DNA of 10,701 nucleotides from HGM04593 sp045660825 (GCA_045660825.1 JAZREN010000042.1:1-10701), one strand, 5' to 3'; shown: positions 1-6,884, counted from the stretch's first letter. Notes: generated from the sequence alone by a model not told the origin. Translations and numbers: made by a program.

Positions 1-92
1 CTACTGTTGTCTTCGATCGTAACGGTTACCTCTACCACGGACGAGTTAAGGAAGTGGCTGATGCTGCACGTAATGGAGGTCTTAAATTCTAA
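1..92 (+). CDS. rplR: 50S ribosomal protein L18 (uL18), C-terminal end only
   Basis: Only the last 29 complete codons are present, read in the frame that begins at base 3 and ends with TAA at 90-92; the 5' part lies outside the window. The tail reads VFDRNGYLYHGRVKEVADAA followed by RNGGLKF, which fits the conserved C-terminus of L18 (FDRgGy.YHGRVk.lAdaAReaGL.F). L18 binds 5S rRNA in the central protuberance of the large subunit. Its position directly before rpsE is the standard spc-operon order. Its stop codon and the rpsE start share one base (TAATG), suggesting translational coupling. Identification is firm despite the truncation. Confidence 0.93.
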   Translation, partial: TVVFDRNGYLYHGRVKEVADAARNGGLKF

Positions 93-613
93 TGAATATG
101 GCAATTAATAATAGAGTAAAAGTCGCAAACGACGTTGAATTGAAAGATAGATTGGTTGCTATCAACCGTGTAACTAAGGTTACCAAGGGTGGTCGTACAT
201 TCAGTTTCTCAGCTATTGTTGTAGTTGGTAACGAGAATGGTATCATCGGTTATGGTCTCGGTAAGGCCAGCGAGGTAACTGCAGCTATCGCAAAGGGTGT
301 TGAGGCAGCTAAGAAGAACCTGGTTCGCGTACCCGTGCTTAAAGGCACTGTTCCTCATGAGCAGTCAGCTCACTTCGGTGGTGCTGAGGTTTTCATCAAG
401 CCTGCATCTCACGGTACCGGAGTTGTTGCCGGTGGTGCTATGCGTGCCGTTCTTGAGAGTGTTGGTATTACTGACGTTCTTGCTAAGTCTAAGGGTTCTT
501 CTAACCCACACAACTTGGTAAAGGCTACAATCGCAGCTTTGAGCGAGATGCGTGATGCACGCATGGTTGCTCAGAACAGAGGTGTAAGTATGAGTAAGGT
601 TTTTAACGGATAA
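92..613 (+). CDS. rpsE: 30S ribosomal protein S5 (uS5)
   Basis: S5 is a small-subunit protein at the mRNA entry side, involved in decoding accuracy and helicase activity of the ribosome. The 173-residue product has the N-terminal double-stranded-RNA-binding part with GGRTFSFSAIVVVG at about 33-46, and the C-terminal domain with PASHGTG at 104-110 and GSSNPHN at 135-141, all typical of the family, and the usual length. The start at 92 overlaps the rplR stop (TAATG). A GGAGG lies 12 bases upstream (75-79), inside the rplR Gly codons. A second in-frame ATG at 98 (giving MAINNRVK...) is a plausible alternative, because many relatives begin with MA; the choice changes only two residues. Confidence 0.97.
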   Translation: MNMAINNRVKVANDVELKDRLVAINRVTKVTKGGRTFSFSAIVVVGNENGIIGYGLGKASEVTAAIAKGVEAAKKNLVRVPVLKGTVPHEQSAHFGGAEVFIKPASHGTGVVAGGAMRAVLESVGITDVLAKSKGSSNPHNLVKATIAALSEMRDARMVAQNRGVSMSKVFNG

Positions 614-617
614 GGAG
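612..617 (+). promoter_or_regulatory. Shine-Dalgarno site of rpmD
   Basis: AAGGAG overlaps the rpsE stop codon and sits 8 bases before the rpmD ATG. It is one of the few good Shine-Dalgarno matches in this window; most genes here have only A/T-rich leaders, as is common in Bacteroidota. Confidence 0.7.
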
Positions 618-625
618 ATTGAACT

Positions 626-805
626 ATGGCTACAATAAAGATTAAGCAAGTAAAAAGTCGTATCGGCGCTCCTAAGACCCAGAAGCTGACTCTTGATGCT
701 CTTGGCCTTACAAAGATGAATAAGGTTGTTGAGCGTCCTGATAACGCCTCTATTCGCGGAATGGTTAAGAAAGTTCAGCATTTGGTTGCCATTGTTGAAG
801 AGTAA
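626..805 (+). CDS. rpmD: 50S ribosomal protein L30 (uL30)
   Basis: This short gene encodes 59 residues, the normal size for bacterial L30. The sequence opens MATIKIKQVKSRIGAPKTQK and continues with LDALGLTKMNKVVERPDNAS and RGMVKKVQHLVAIVEE. This matches the family pattern (I.vtqvkS.Ig.p..qk.tL.aLGL.k....v...d.p.irGMi.kV.hLv.v). L30 is a small alpha/beta protein of the large subunit found in many but not all bacteria. It lies 12 bases after rpsE with a clear AAGGAG site, and 24 bases before rplO, in the usual spc order. No anomaly is seen. Confidence 0.97.
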   Translation: MATIKIKQVKSRIGAPKTQKLTLDALGLTKMNKVVERPDNASIRGMVKKVQHLVAIVEE

Positions 806-829
806 TTAATAAAAAAACAGAATTCAGCT

Positions 830-1276
830 ATGAAATTAAATAATCTTAAGCCTGCTGAAGGCGCTGTTAAGGCACGCAAAAGAATTGGACGTGGTACCGG
901 TTCGGGTAGAGGTGGTACCTCTACACGTGGTCACAAGGGTGCCAAATCTCGTTCTGGCTACAGCAAGAAGATCGGTTTCGAGGGTGGTCAGATGCCTTTG
1001 CAACGTCGTGTACCAAAGTACGGCTTCAAAAATATCAATCGTGTAGAGTACAAGGCAATCAACTTGTCTACACTCCAGGCTCTTGCTGAGAGCAAGTCTT
1101 TGGAGACTGTAAACATCGCAACTTTGATTGCAGCAGGTTTCGTTTCTTCAAACCAGTTGGTTAAGATTCTTGCTAACGGTACTTTGACTGCTAAATTGAC
1201 AGTAGAGGCTCACGCTTTCTCAGCGAAGGCAGTAGAGGCTATTGAGGCAGTTGGTGGAACAGTAGTAAAGCTTTAA
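830..1276 (+). CDS. rplO: 50S ribosomal protein L15 (uL15)
   Basis: L15 is a late-assembling large-subunit protein that contacts 23S rRNA through a long basic N-terminal extension. The 148-residue product starts MKLNNLKPAEGA, followed by an Arg/Gly-rich segment (about 17-44, containing RIGRGTGSGRGG and GHKGAKSRSG) and then GFEGGQMPLQRRVPKYGF, all hallmarks of the family. The C-terminal half is the compact globular domain ending GGTVVKL. Length is typical. The leader before the ATG is A-rich without a Shine-Dalgarno match. secY follows after only 3 bases, the conserved rplO-secY pairing. Confidence 0.98.
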   Translation: MKLNNLKPAEGAVKARKRIGRGTGSGRGGTSTRGHKGAKSRSGYSKKIGFEGGQMPLQRRVPKYGFKNINRVEYKAINLSTLQALAESKSLETVNIATLIAAGFVSSNQLVKILANGTLTAKLTVEAHAFSAKAVEAIEAVGGTVVKL

Positions 1277-1279
1277 AAA

Positions 1280-2641
1280 ATGGCAAACAAACAATCAAAC
1301 CTGAAATTTATCCAGACTATCAAGAATATCTGGAAAGTTGAAGACCTGAGAGTGCGCATTGGCGTAACACTCTTGTTCGTCGCAATCTATCGTTTTGGCT
1401 CACAGATTGTGCTCCCCGGTATTGATACCGTTGCACTTATCGAAGGTTCAAAGCTTGCAGACCAGACGAAGGGCGGTTTGATGTCTCTGCTTGATATGTT
1501 CTCAGGTGGTGCGTTCTCAAATGCATCTATTTTCGCGCTGGGAATCATGCCATACATTTCTGCCTCAATTGTTCTTCAGTTGATGGCACTTGCAGTTCCT
1601 TATTTCCAGAAACTGCAGCGTGAGGGCGAGAGTGGTCATCGTAAGATTAACCAGTATACACGTTATCTTACCTTGGCAATTCTCATACCTCAGTCTTTGG
1701 CATATTTGGCAAACCTCGAAAGCCAGTTGGCCGGTACAGGTGCTATCCAGGTTGAAACAGGTGTAATGTTCTACGCAACATCTACTATCATCCTTGCAGC
1801 AGGTAGTATGTTCATCCTTTGGTTGGGTGAGCGCATTACCGACAAGGGTCTCGGCAATGGTGTTTCTTTGATCATCATGATCGGTATCATTGCCCGTTTC
1901 CCAACTGCTATCATTCAGGAGTTCACTTCAAGAATGACTGGCGCTGCCGGTGGTGGTGTTGTAATGTTCATAATTGAGCTTGTATTATTGGTATTGGTTA
2001 TCTGCGGTGGTGTTGCGCTTTTGCGTGGTACCCGCAAGATACCTGTACAGTATGCAAAACAAGCTACAGGTGGAGCAGCCGTTTCGGGTGCACGTCAGTA
2101 TCTTCCTTTGAAGGTAAATGCTGCCAATGTGATGCCTATCATCTTTGCTCAGGCAATCATGTTCATCCCTATGGCAATTGTGGGCTTCAACACCGAGGGC
2201 ACACCATCAAAGTTTGTGCAGTTGATGTACGATAACACCTCTTGGTTGTATAACATCATTTTTGCAGTTCTGATTATTCTCTTTACATATTTCTATACAG
2301 CCATCACAATCAATCCGGTTCAGATGGCCGAGGATATGAAGCGCAATAATGGTTTTATCCCAGGCATCAAGCCCGGTAAACCAACAGCAGAGTATATCGA
2401 TACAATCATGTCACGTATAACACTTCCTGGTTCATTGTTCCTTGCTTTCATTGCAGTACTTCCTGTATTTGCAAGAATGCTGAACATGCAGCCCGAGTTT
2501 GCAAGTTTCTTCGGTGGAACTTCGCTGCTCATCCTTGTAGGTGTTATCCTTGACACATTGCAGCAGATTGAGAGTCACCTCTTGATGAGGCATTATGATG
2601 GTCTGTTGAGTTCAGGCCGCATAAAGGGACGTGTAGGTTAA
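1280..2641 (+). CDS. secY: Protein translocase channel subunit SecY
   Basis: SecY forms the protein-conducting channel of the SecYEG translocon in the inner membrane. The 453-residue product starts with a polar, basic N-terminus (to about residue 25) and then shows the expected ten hydrophobic segments. Visible landmarks are the first helix and plug region (GSQIVLPGIDT at about 40-50, LLDMFSGGAFSNASIFALGI at about 70-89), the signature MPYISASIVLQLM, the cytosolic loop LQREGESGHRKI, the segment GERITDKGLGNGVSLIIMIG, and the late loop MAEDMKRNNGFIPGIKPGK. The length is ordinary. It ends SGRIKGRVG with TAA at 2639-2641. It is followed by map rather than adk, the arrangement I expect in Bacteroidota. 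Confidence 0.98.
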   Translation: MANKQSNLKFIQTIKNIWKVEDLRVRIGVTLLFVAIYRFGSQIVLPGIDTVALIEGSKLADQTKGGLMSLLDMFSGGAFSNASIFALGIMPYISASIVLQLMALAVPYFQKLQREGESGHRKINQYTRYLTLAILIPQSLAYLANLESQLAGTGAIQVETGVMFYATSTIILAAGSMFILWLGERITDKGLGNGVSLIIMIGIIARFPTAIIQEFTSRMTGAAGGGVVMFIIELVLLVLVICGGVALLRGTRKIPVQYAKQATGGAAVSGARQYLPLKVNAANVMPIIFAQAIMFIPMAIVGFNTEGTPSKFVQLMYDNTSWLYNIIFAVLIILFTYFYTAITINPVQMAEDMKRNNGFIPGIKPGKPTAEYIDTIMSRITLPGSLFLAFIAVLPVFARMLNMQPEFASFFGGTSLLILVGVILDTLQQIESHLLMRHYDGLLSSGRIKGRVG

Positions 2642-2642
2642 T

Positions 2643-2660
2643 ATGTTGGCTAAGAAATGA
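2643..2660 (+). other. Five-codon mini-ORF overlapping the map start
   Basis: Between secY and map, an ATG at 2643 opens a tiny frame encoding MLAKK and stopping at TGA 2658-2660. That stop overlaps the map start codon in an ATGA arrangement, the layout typical of translational coupling. No ribosome-binding match precedes it except the end of secY. It may be accidental; it is listed because it sits exactly across the hairpin that buries the map start. Confidence 0.25.
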
Positions 2661-2669
2661 TATTTCTTA
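2651..2669 (+). promoter_or_regulatory. Perfect hairpin enclosing the map start codon
   Basis: TAAGAAAT (2651-2658) is the exact reverse complement of ATTTCTTA (2662-2669), with a three-base loop GAT. The map ATG (2657-2659) lies partly in the stem and partly in the loop. The stem is A/T-rich, so its stability is modest, and any role in limiting map initiation is inference. Confidence 0.4.
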
Positions 2670-3454
2670 AGACATCTGATGAGATAGAACTACTTCGGCA
2701 GGCGAACCTGCTCGTGGGCAAGACACTTGCCGAAGTAGCTAAGTTAATTGAGCCGGGTGTGACAACAAGGCAACTTGATAAAGTAGCCGAGGAGTTCATT
2801 CGCGACAATGGAGCGATACCCACTTTCAAGGGTTACCCCAATTACGACGGAACACCGTTCCCTGGCTCAATCTGTGCATCGGTAAACGATGTGGTGGTAC
2901 ATGGAATTCCCAATGACGTTCCCTTGAAAGAGGGCGATATAATATCGGTCGATTGCGGAACGTTGTTGAACGGGTTCTGTGGTGATTCCTGCTATACATT
3001 CTGTGTTGGCGAGGTTGATGAAGCAACAAAGAAACTGCTTCAGGTGACAAAGGAATCATTGTACAAAGGTATTGAACAGGCAGTTCATGGAAAACGCCTC
3101 GGTGATATTGGCAATGCGGTGCAGACCCATTGTGAACAGAACGGTTTCGGTGTCGTACGTGAATTTGTTGGTCATGGTATTGGTCGCAACATGCATGAGT
3201 CGCCCGAGGTTCCCAATTACGGTCGCAAGGGCAACGGATTGCAACTCAGACAAGGAATGTGTCTGGCTATCGAGCCGATGATCACTCTTGGCAAGCGTCA
3301 GATCTTTATGGAGCGTGACGGTTGGACAGTGAGAACGCGTGATAGAAAGAATGCAGCACATTTTGAACATACCATTGCTGTTGGAAAGAACGGTGCCGAT
3401 ATACTGTCATCGTTTGAATATGTAGAAGAAGTCTTACGAAAGAAAGGTTATTGA
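2657..3454 (+). CDS. map: Type I methionine aminopeptidase
   Basis: This cytosolic metalloenzyme removes the initiator methionine from new proteins after deformylation. The 265-residue product has the pita-bread fold landmarks and all five metal ligands of the family: Asp99 (SVDCGT), Asp110 (GFCGDSCYTF), His173 (VGHGIGRNMHE), Glu206 (AIEPMI) and Glu237 (AHFEHT). The substrate-contacting His82 lies in VVHGIPN. No N-terminal zinc-finger extension is present, so it is the short bacterial form. The start MIFLKTSDEIELLRQA matches family N-termini. It lies 15 bases after secY and 1 base before infA. Its start codon lies in a small hairpin described separately. Confidence 0.97.
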   Translation: MIFLKTSDEIELLRQANLLVGKTLAEVAKLIEPGVTTRQLDKVAEEFIRDNGAIPTFKGYPNYDGTPFPGSICASVNDVVVHGIPNDVPLKEGDIISVDCGTLLNGFCGDSCYTFCVGEVDEATKKLLQVTKESLYKGIEQAVHGKRLGDIGNAVQTHCEQNGFGVVREFVGHGIGRNMHESPEVPNYGRKGNGLQLRQGMCLAIEPMITLGKRQIFMERDGWTVRTRDRKNAAHFEHTIAVGKNGADILSSFEYVEEVLRKKGY

Positions 3455-3455
3455 T

Positions 3456-3674
3456 ATGGCTAAACAGAGCGCTATTGAGCAAGACGGCACAATTGTAGAG
3501 GCATTGTCAAATGCAATGTTCCGAGTGGAACTGCAGAACGGTCACGAAGTGATCGCGCACATCTCGGGCAAGATGAGAATGCACTACATCAAGATATTGC
3601 CGGGTGATAAGGTGAGAATTGAAATGTCTCCCTACGATTTGACCAAAGGAAGAATTGTGTTCCGATATAAATAA
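3456..3674 (+). CDS. infA: Translation initiation factor IF-1
   Basis: IF-1 is a single OB-fold (S1-like) protein that binds the A site of the 30S subunit during initiation. The 72-residue product has the standard length and landmarks: AIEQDGTIVEALSNAMFRVE, then NGHEVIAHISGKMRMHYIKI, and PGDKVRIEMSPYDLTKGRI ending VFRYK. Only one base separates the map stop from this ATG, and a weak AAAGG lies 8 bases upstream within the end of map, so coupled translation is likely. The position between map and rpmJ is conserved in many bacteria. Confidence 0.98.
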   Translation: MAKQSAIEQDGTIVEALSNAMFRVELQNGHEVIAHISGKMRMHYIKILPGDKVRIEMSPYDLTKGRIVFRYK

Positions 3675-3686
3675 AAATAATATAAT

Positions 3687-3803
3687 ATGAAAGTTAAAGC
3701 ATCTATTAAGAAACGCACTCCCGATTGCAAGATCGTTCGTAGAAATGGTCGTTTGTATTTGATTAACAAAAAGAATCCCAAGTTCAAACTGCGTCAGGGG
3801 TAA
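3687..3803 (+). CDS. rpmJ: 50S ribosomal protein L36 (bL36), form lacking zinc ligands
   Basis: This short gene encodes 38 residues, the exact family length. It starts MKVKASIKKRTPDCKIVRRN and ends LRQG. L36 stabilises 23S rRNA near the peptidyl transferase region. The zinc-binding form has a Cys-Cys-Cys-His set; here only Cys14 remains, with Thr11 at the first Cys position and no Cys or His at the others (NKKNPKFKLRQG). It is therefore the C-minus, zinc-independent type, which is normal in this phylum as far as I recall. It sits 12 bases after infA and 30 bases before rpsM. Confidence 0.96.
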   Translation: MKVKASIKKRTPDCKIVRRNGRLYLINKKNPKFKLRQG

Positions 3804-3833
3804 TTAAGTAGTAATTAAAAATATATTCGTTAT

Positions 3834-4214
3834 ATGGCTATAAGAATAGTTGGTGTAGATATTCCTCAGAACAAGAGAGGAGAGATTGCGTTGACATATA
3901 TCTATGGTATTGGACGCAGCAGTGCAGCCAAGATCCTTGATAAGGCCGGTGTAGACCGTAATTTGAAGGTTCAGGATTGGACCGATGATATGGCTGCTAA
4001 GGTACGTGAGGTAATCGGCGCAGAGTTTAAGGTAGAGGGTGACCTCCGTTCAGAAATCCAGCTTAACATCAAGCGATTGATGGACATTGGTTGCTATCGT
4101 GGCATCCGTCATCGTAACGGTTTGCCTGTTCGTGGTCAGAGCACAAAGAACAACGCTCGTACACGTAAGGGACGTAAGAAGACAGTTGCTAACAAGAAAA
4201 AAGCTACAAAATAA
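3834..4214 (+). CDS. rpsM: 30S ribosomal protein S13 (uS13)
   Basis: S13 sits in the head of the small subunit and contacts the large subunit (bridges B1a and B1b) and P-site tRNA. The 126-residue product begins MAIRIVGVDIPQNKRGEIAL, has the helix-two-turn-helix landmark YIYGIGRSSAAKIL (about 22-35), and the family signature GCYRGIRHRNGLPVRGQ (86-102), followed by a Lys/Arg-rich tail that reaches tRNA. Length is typical. This is the first gene of the classical alpha operon. The 30-base A/T-rich gap before it is too short to hold an S4-binding pseudoknot of the E. coli kind. Confidence 0.98.
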   Translation: MAIRIVGVDIPQNKRGEIALTYIYGIGRSSAAKILDKAGVDRNLKVQDWTDDMAAKVREVIGAEFKVEGDLRSEIQLNIKRLMDIGCYRGIRHRNGLPVRGQSTKNNARTRKGRKKTVANKKKATK

Positions 4215-4226
4215 TAAGTAAGTAAT

Positions 4227-4616
4227 ATGGCAAAGAAAACAGTTGCAACAAAGAAAAGAAATGTGAAGGTCGGAGCCAACGGACAACTTCATATTCATTC
4301 ATCATTTAACAATATTATTGTTTGCCTTGCTAATGACGAAGGTCAGGTTATCTCATGGTCTTCTGCAGGAAAGATGGGCTTCAGAGGTTCAAAGAAGAAC
4401 ACTCCTTATGCTGCTCAGATGGCTGCCGAGGCTTGCTCAAAGATCGCTTTCGATCTTGGCTTGCGTAAGGTAAAGGCATATGTTAAGGGACCAGGTAACG
4501 GTCGCGAGTCAGCAATCCGTACTGTACACAATGCAGGTATCGAGGTTACAGAGATCATTGACGTAACACCACTGCCACACAACGGTTGCCGTCCTCCTAA
4601 GAGAAGAAGAGTATAA
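4227..4616 (+). CDS. rpsK: 30S ribosomal protein S11 (uS11)
   Basis: S11 forms part of the platform of the small subunit next to the Shine-Dalgarno/anti-Shine-Dalgarno helix. The 129-residue product contains LHIHSSFNNIIVCLAN (21-36), SWSSAGKMGFRGSKKNTPYA (43-62), the signature VKGPGNGRESAIR (86-98), and the conserved end PHNGCRPPKRRRV. The basic N-terminus (MAKKTVATKKRNVK) is common in this family. It lies 12 bases after rpsM with a leader that lacks a Shine-Dalgarno match. Confidence 0.98.
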   Translation: MAKKTVATKKRNVKVGANGQLHIHSSFNNIIVCLANDEGQVISWSSAGKMGFRGSKKNTPYAAQMAAEACSKIAFDLGLRKVKAYVKGPGNGRESAIRTVHNAGIEVTEIIDVTPLPHNGCRPPKRRRV

Positions 4617-4637
4617 CAATTTTATTTAAGATTAGAA

Positions 4638-5246
4638 ATGGCAAGATATACAGGACCAAAAAGCAAGATAGCACGTCGTTTCGGCGAGCCTATCTTTGGC
4701 GCAGACAAAGTGCTTTCAAAGAAGAACTATGCTCCCGGCCAGCACGGTAACAACCGTCGTCGCAAGACTTCTGAGTACGGTGTGATGCTCGCTGAGAAGC
4801 AGAAAGCAAAATACACATACGGTGTATTGGAGAAACAGTTCCGCAACACATTCAAGAAGGCCGATTCAGCTCCCGGTATCACCGGTGAGGTTCTTTTGCA
4901 GAACCTTGAGGCTCGTCTCGATAACGTAGTTTATCGTCTCGGTATCGCTCCTACTCGTGCTGCTGCACGTCAGTTGGTAAGCCACTGCCACATTGTTGTT
5001 GACGGTAAGGTATGTAACATTCCTTCACGTCACATCAAGCCAGGTCAGGTGATTGGTGTTCGCGAGCGTTCTAAGTCTCTCGAGGTTATCCAGAACTCAT
5101 TGGCTGGTTTGAACCACAGCAAGTATCCTTGGTTGGAGTGGAGTGAGTCAGACATGGCAGGTAAGTTCTTGAGCGTGCCCGAGCGTTCTGAGATTCCTGA
5201 GAACATCAAGGAGCAGTTAATCGTTGAGTTGTATAGCAAAAATTAA
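4638..5246 (+). CDS. rpsD: 30S ribosomal protein S4 (uS4), zinc-free form
   Basis: S4 is a primary 16S rRNA-binding protein that nucleates assembly of the small-subunit body and helps form the mRNA entry helicase site. The 202-residue product starts MARYTGPKSKIARRFGEPIF, carries NYAPGQHGNNRRRKTSEYG, and has the S4 RNA-binding domain at about 90-124 (LEARLDNVVYRLGIAPTRAA, then QLVSHCHIVVDGK). The N-terminal Cys cluster of zinc-binding S4 proteins is absent. In E. coli S4 represses the alpha operon; no equivalent target can be recognised here. It lies 9 bases before rpoA. Confidence 0.98.
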   Translation: MARYTGPKSKIARRFGEPIFGADKVLSKKNYAPGQHGNNRRRKTSEYGVMLAEKQKAKYTYGVLEKQFRNTFKKADSAPGITGEVLLQNLEARLDNVVYRLGIAPTRAAARQLVSHCHIVVDGKVCNIPSRHIKPGQVIGVRERSKSLEVIQNSLAGLNHSKYPWLEWSESDMAGKFLSVPERSEIPENIKEQLIVELYSKN

Positions 5247-5255
5247 TATTTAGTA

Positions 5256-6248
5256 ATGGCGATATTAACATTTCAAAAACCCGATAAGGTGGTGATGCTG
5301 GAGTCGAACGATTTCTTCGGAAAGTTCGAGTTCCGTCCTTTGGAGCCTGGTTTTGCACAAACAGTGGGTAATGCACTCCGTCGCATCTTGTTGTCTTCTT
5401 TGGAAGGCTTTGCAATCAATTGCATCAAGATCGCTGGTGTAGAGCACGAGTTTGCAACAGTTCCCGGTGTAAAGGAGGATGTTACCAACATCATTCTTAA
5501 CCTTAAGAAGGTACGATTCAAAAGAATCGTTGAGGATTTCGAAACCGAGAAAGTCTCAATCAACGTAGAGAATACTGAGGTATTCACTGCAGGTGAGATA
5601 GGTAAGTATTTAACAGGATTTGAAGTGTTAAATCCCGAGTTAGTCATTTGCCATCTTGACTCATCGGCTAAAATGCAGATTGAAATCAGCATCAACAAGG
5701 GACGTGGTTACGTTCCTGCTGATGAGAACCGTGAGTTCTGCACAGAGCCCACAATGATTCCAATCGACTCGATCTACACTCCTATTCGTAATGTGAAGTA
5801 CCAGCGTGAACCATTCCGTGTTGAGCAGAAGACAGACTACGACCGTTTGGTACTTGAGATTACAACCGATGGTTCCATCCACCCAAAGGAGGCTCTTAAG
5901 GAGGCTGCAAAGATTCTCATCTATCACTTCATGCTCTTCTCAGACGAGAAGATTGCTATCGAGTCAGCAGACTTGGACGGCAACGAAGAGTTCGATGAGG
6001 AAGTATTGCACATGCGTCAGTTGCTCAAGAGCAAGCTTGTTGACCTCAACCTTTCAGTACGTGCCCTCAACTGTTTGAAGGCTGCTGATGTTGAGACTCT
6101 CGGCCAGCTCGTACAGTACAACAAGACCGACCTTCTCAAGTTCCGCAACTTTGGTAAGAAATCGCTCACTGAGCTTGATGATTTGCTCGAGAGTCTGAAT
6201 CTTTCGTTTGGAACCGATATTTCAAAATATAAATTAGACAAAGAATAA
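5256..6248 (+). CDS. rpoA: DNA-directed RNA polymerase subunit alpha
   Basis: The alpha subunit dimerises to start RNA polymerase assembly and contacts upstream promoter DNA and activators. The 330-residue product has the N-terminal assembly domain (to about 230) with FAQTVGNALRRILLSSLEGF (33-52) and the assembly loop GVKEDVTNIILNLK (71-84). An acidic linker (DLDGNEEFDEEV, 239-250) precedes the C-terminal domain with LSVRALNCLKAADVETLGQL (266-285) and RNFGKKSLTELDDLL (297-311). Arg269 and Asn272 match the E. coli DNA-contacting Arg265 and Asn268. Length is normal. rplQ follows after 2 bases. Confidence 0.98.
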   Translation: MAILTFQKPDKVVMLESNDFFGKFEFRPLEPGFAQTVGNALRRILLSSLEGFAINCIKIAGVEHEFATVPGVKEDVTNIILNLKKVRFKRIVEDFETEKVSINVENTEVFTAGEIGKYLTGFEVLNPELVICHLDSSAKMQIEISINKGRGYVPADENREFCTEPTMIPIDSIYTPIRNVKYQREPFRVEQKTDYDRLVLEITTDGSIHPKEALKEAAKILIYHFMLFSDEKIAIESADLDGNEEFDEEVLHMRQLLKSKLVDLNLSVRALNCLKAADVETLGQLVQYNKTDLLKFRNFGKKSLTELDDLLESLNLSFGTDISKYKLDKE

Positions 6249-6250
6249 TT

Positions 6251-6733
6251 ATGAGACATAAGAAATCTTTTAATCATTTGGGTCGTACTGCATCTCACAG
6301 AAACGCTATGCTTTCTAATATGGCAGTTTCATTGATCATGCACAAAAGAATCACTACGACCCTCCCAAAGGCAAAGGAACTCAAGAAGTTCGTTGAGCCA
6401 CTTATCACAAAGTCAAAAGACGACACAACAAACTCTCGTCGCGTAGTGTTCAGCAACCTCCAGAGCAAGGAGGCCGTTACAGAGCTCTTCAAGGAGATTT
6501 CTGTAAAGGTTGCAGAGCGTCCAGGTGGTTACACACGCATCATCAAACTTGGTACACGTTTGGGTGACGCAGCTCAGATGTGCTTTATCGAGCTTGTTGA
6601 CTACAACGAGAACATGGCGAAGTCACAGACAAAGAAGACACGTCGTCGTCGTTCTACAAAGAAGGCTGATGCGCCTGTTGTAGAGGAGACTGTTGTTGCA
6701 ACAGAAGAAACTACACCAACAGTTGCTGAATAA
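6251..6733 (+). CDS. rplQ: 50S ribosomal protein L17 (bL17) with charged C-terminal tail
   Basis: L17 is a large-subunit protein near the exit tunnel. The core (1 to about 118) carries MRHKKSFNHLGRTASHRNAM and then AMLSNMAVSLIMHKRITTT, followed by PKAKELKKFVEPLIT, and closes with ERPGGYTRIIKLGTRLGDAA and CFIELVDYN. The protein is 160 residues, compared with about 120-130 in E. coli-type L17. The extra part is a basic patch (TKKTRRRRSTKK, 127-138) followed by an acidic Thr/Val/Glu-rich end (139-160). Extended L17 tails occur in Bacteroidota, so this is lineage character more than damage. It closes the ribosomal operon and is followed by a strong terminator. Confidence 0.97.
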   Translation: MRHKKSFNHLGRTASHRNAMLSNMAVSLIMHKRITTTLPKAKELKKFVEPLITKSKDDTTNSRRVVFSNLQSKEAVTELFKEISVKVAERPGGYTRIIKLGTRLGDAAQMCFIELVDYNENMAKSQTKKTRRRRSTKKADAPVVEETVVATEETTPTVAE

Positions 6734-6758
6734 TAAAAAATTACTTACTTAATAGATG

Positions 6759-6793
6759 TGAGAGGGTATCGTGAGATACTCTCTCATTTTTTT
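6759..6793 (+). terminator. Intrinsic terminator after rplQ
   Basis: Bases 6759-6770 (TGAGAGGGTATC) pair with 6775-6786 (GATACTCTCTCA) to give a 12-base-pair stem with one G-U pair and a GTGA loop. Seven T residues (6787-6793) follow immediately. This is a textbook Rho-independent terminator, 25 bases after the rplQ stop, marking the end of the ribosomal operon. Confidence 0.92.
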
Positions 6794-6806
6794 ATGCAGC
6801 GTGTCT

Positions 6807-6854
6807 TGTCATTCCGAGCCTTGTGCGAGGAATCTCACTACGTTCGAAATGACA
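6807..6854. repeat. Short palindromic intergenic element, probably a dispersed repeat
   Basis: The ends are a perfect 7-base inverted repeat, TGTCATT (6807-6813) and AATGACA (6848-6854). After one mismatch the pairing continues with CGAGC (6815-6819) against GTTCG (6842-6846), including a G-T pair. Inside, ATTCC (6811-6815) can alternatively pair with GGAAT (6829-6833). Sequences of the form TGTCATTCCGAGC...GAGGAATCTC...AATGACA are, from memory, scattered between genes in many Bacteroidota genomes. Copy number cannot be judged from one window, so membership of a repeat family is inference. Confidence 0.5.
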
Positions 6855-6884
6855 TTCCCGGCGTTTTGTGTATCTTGAAAATCG

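Noticed and set aside
365..781. A 138-codon open frame on the - strand opposite rpsE and rpmD
   Set aside because: It is fully antisense to two highly conserved ribosomal genes and has no family resemblance.
2642..2656. Missing adk between secY and map as a possible deletion
   Set aside because: The secY-map junction without adk is, to my knowledge, the normal order in Bacteroidota, so no deletion needs to be invoked.
3804..3833. Possible S4 autoregulatory leader or internal promoter before rpsM
   Set aside because: The gap is only 30 bases and A/T-rich, with a repeated TAATTAA but no structure like the E. coli alpha leader pseudoknot and no clear TAnnTTTG box.
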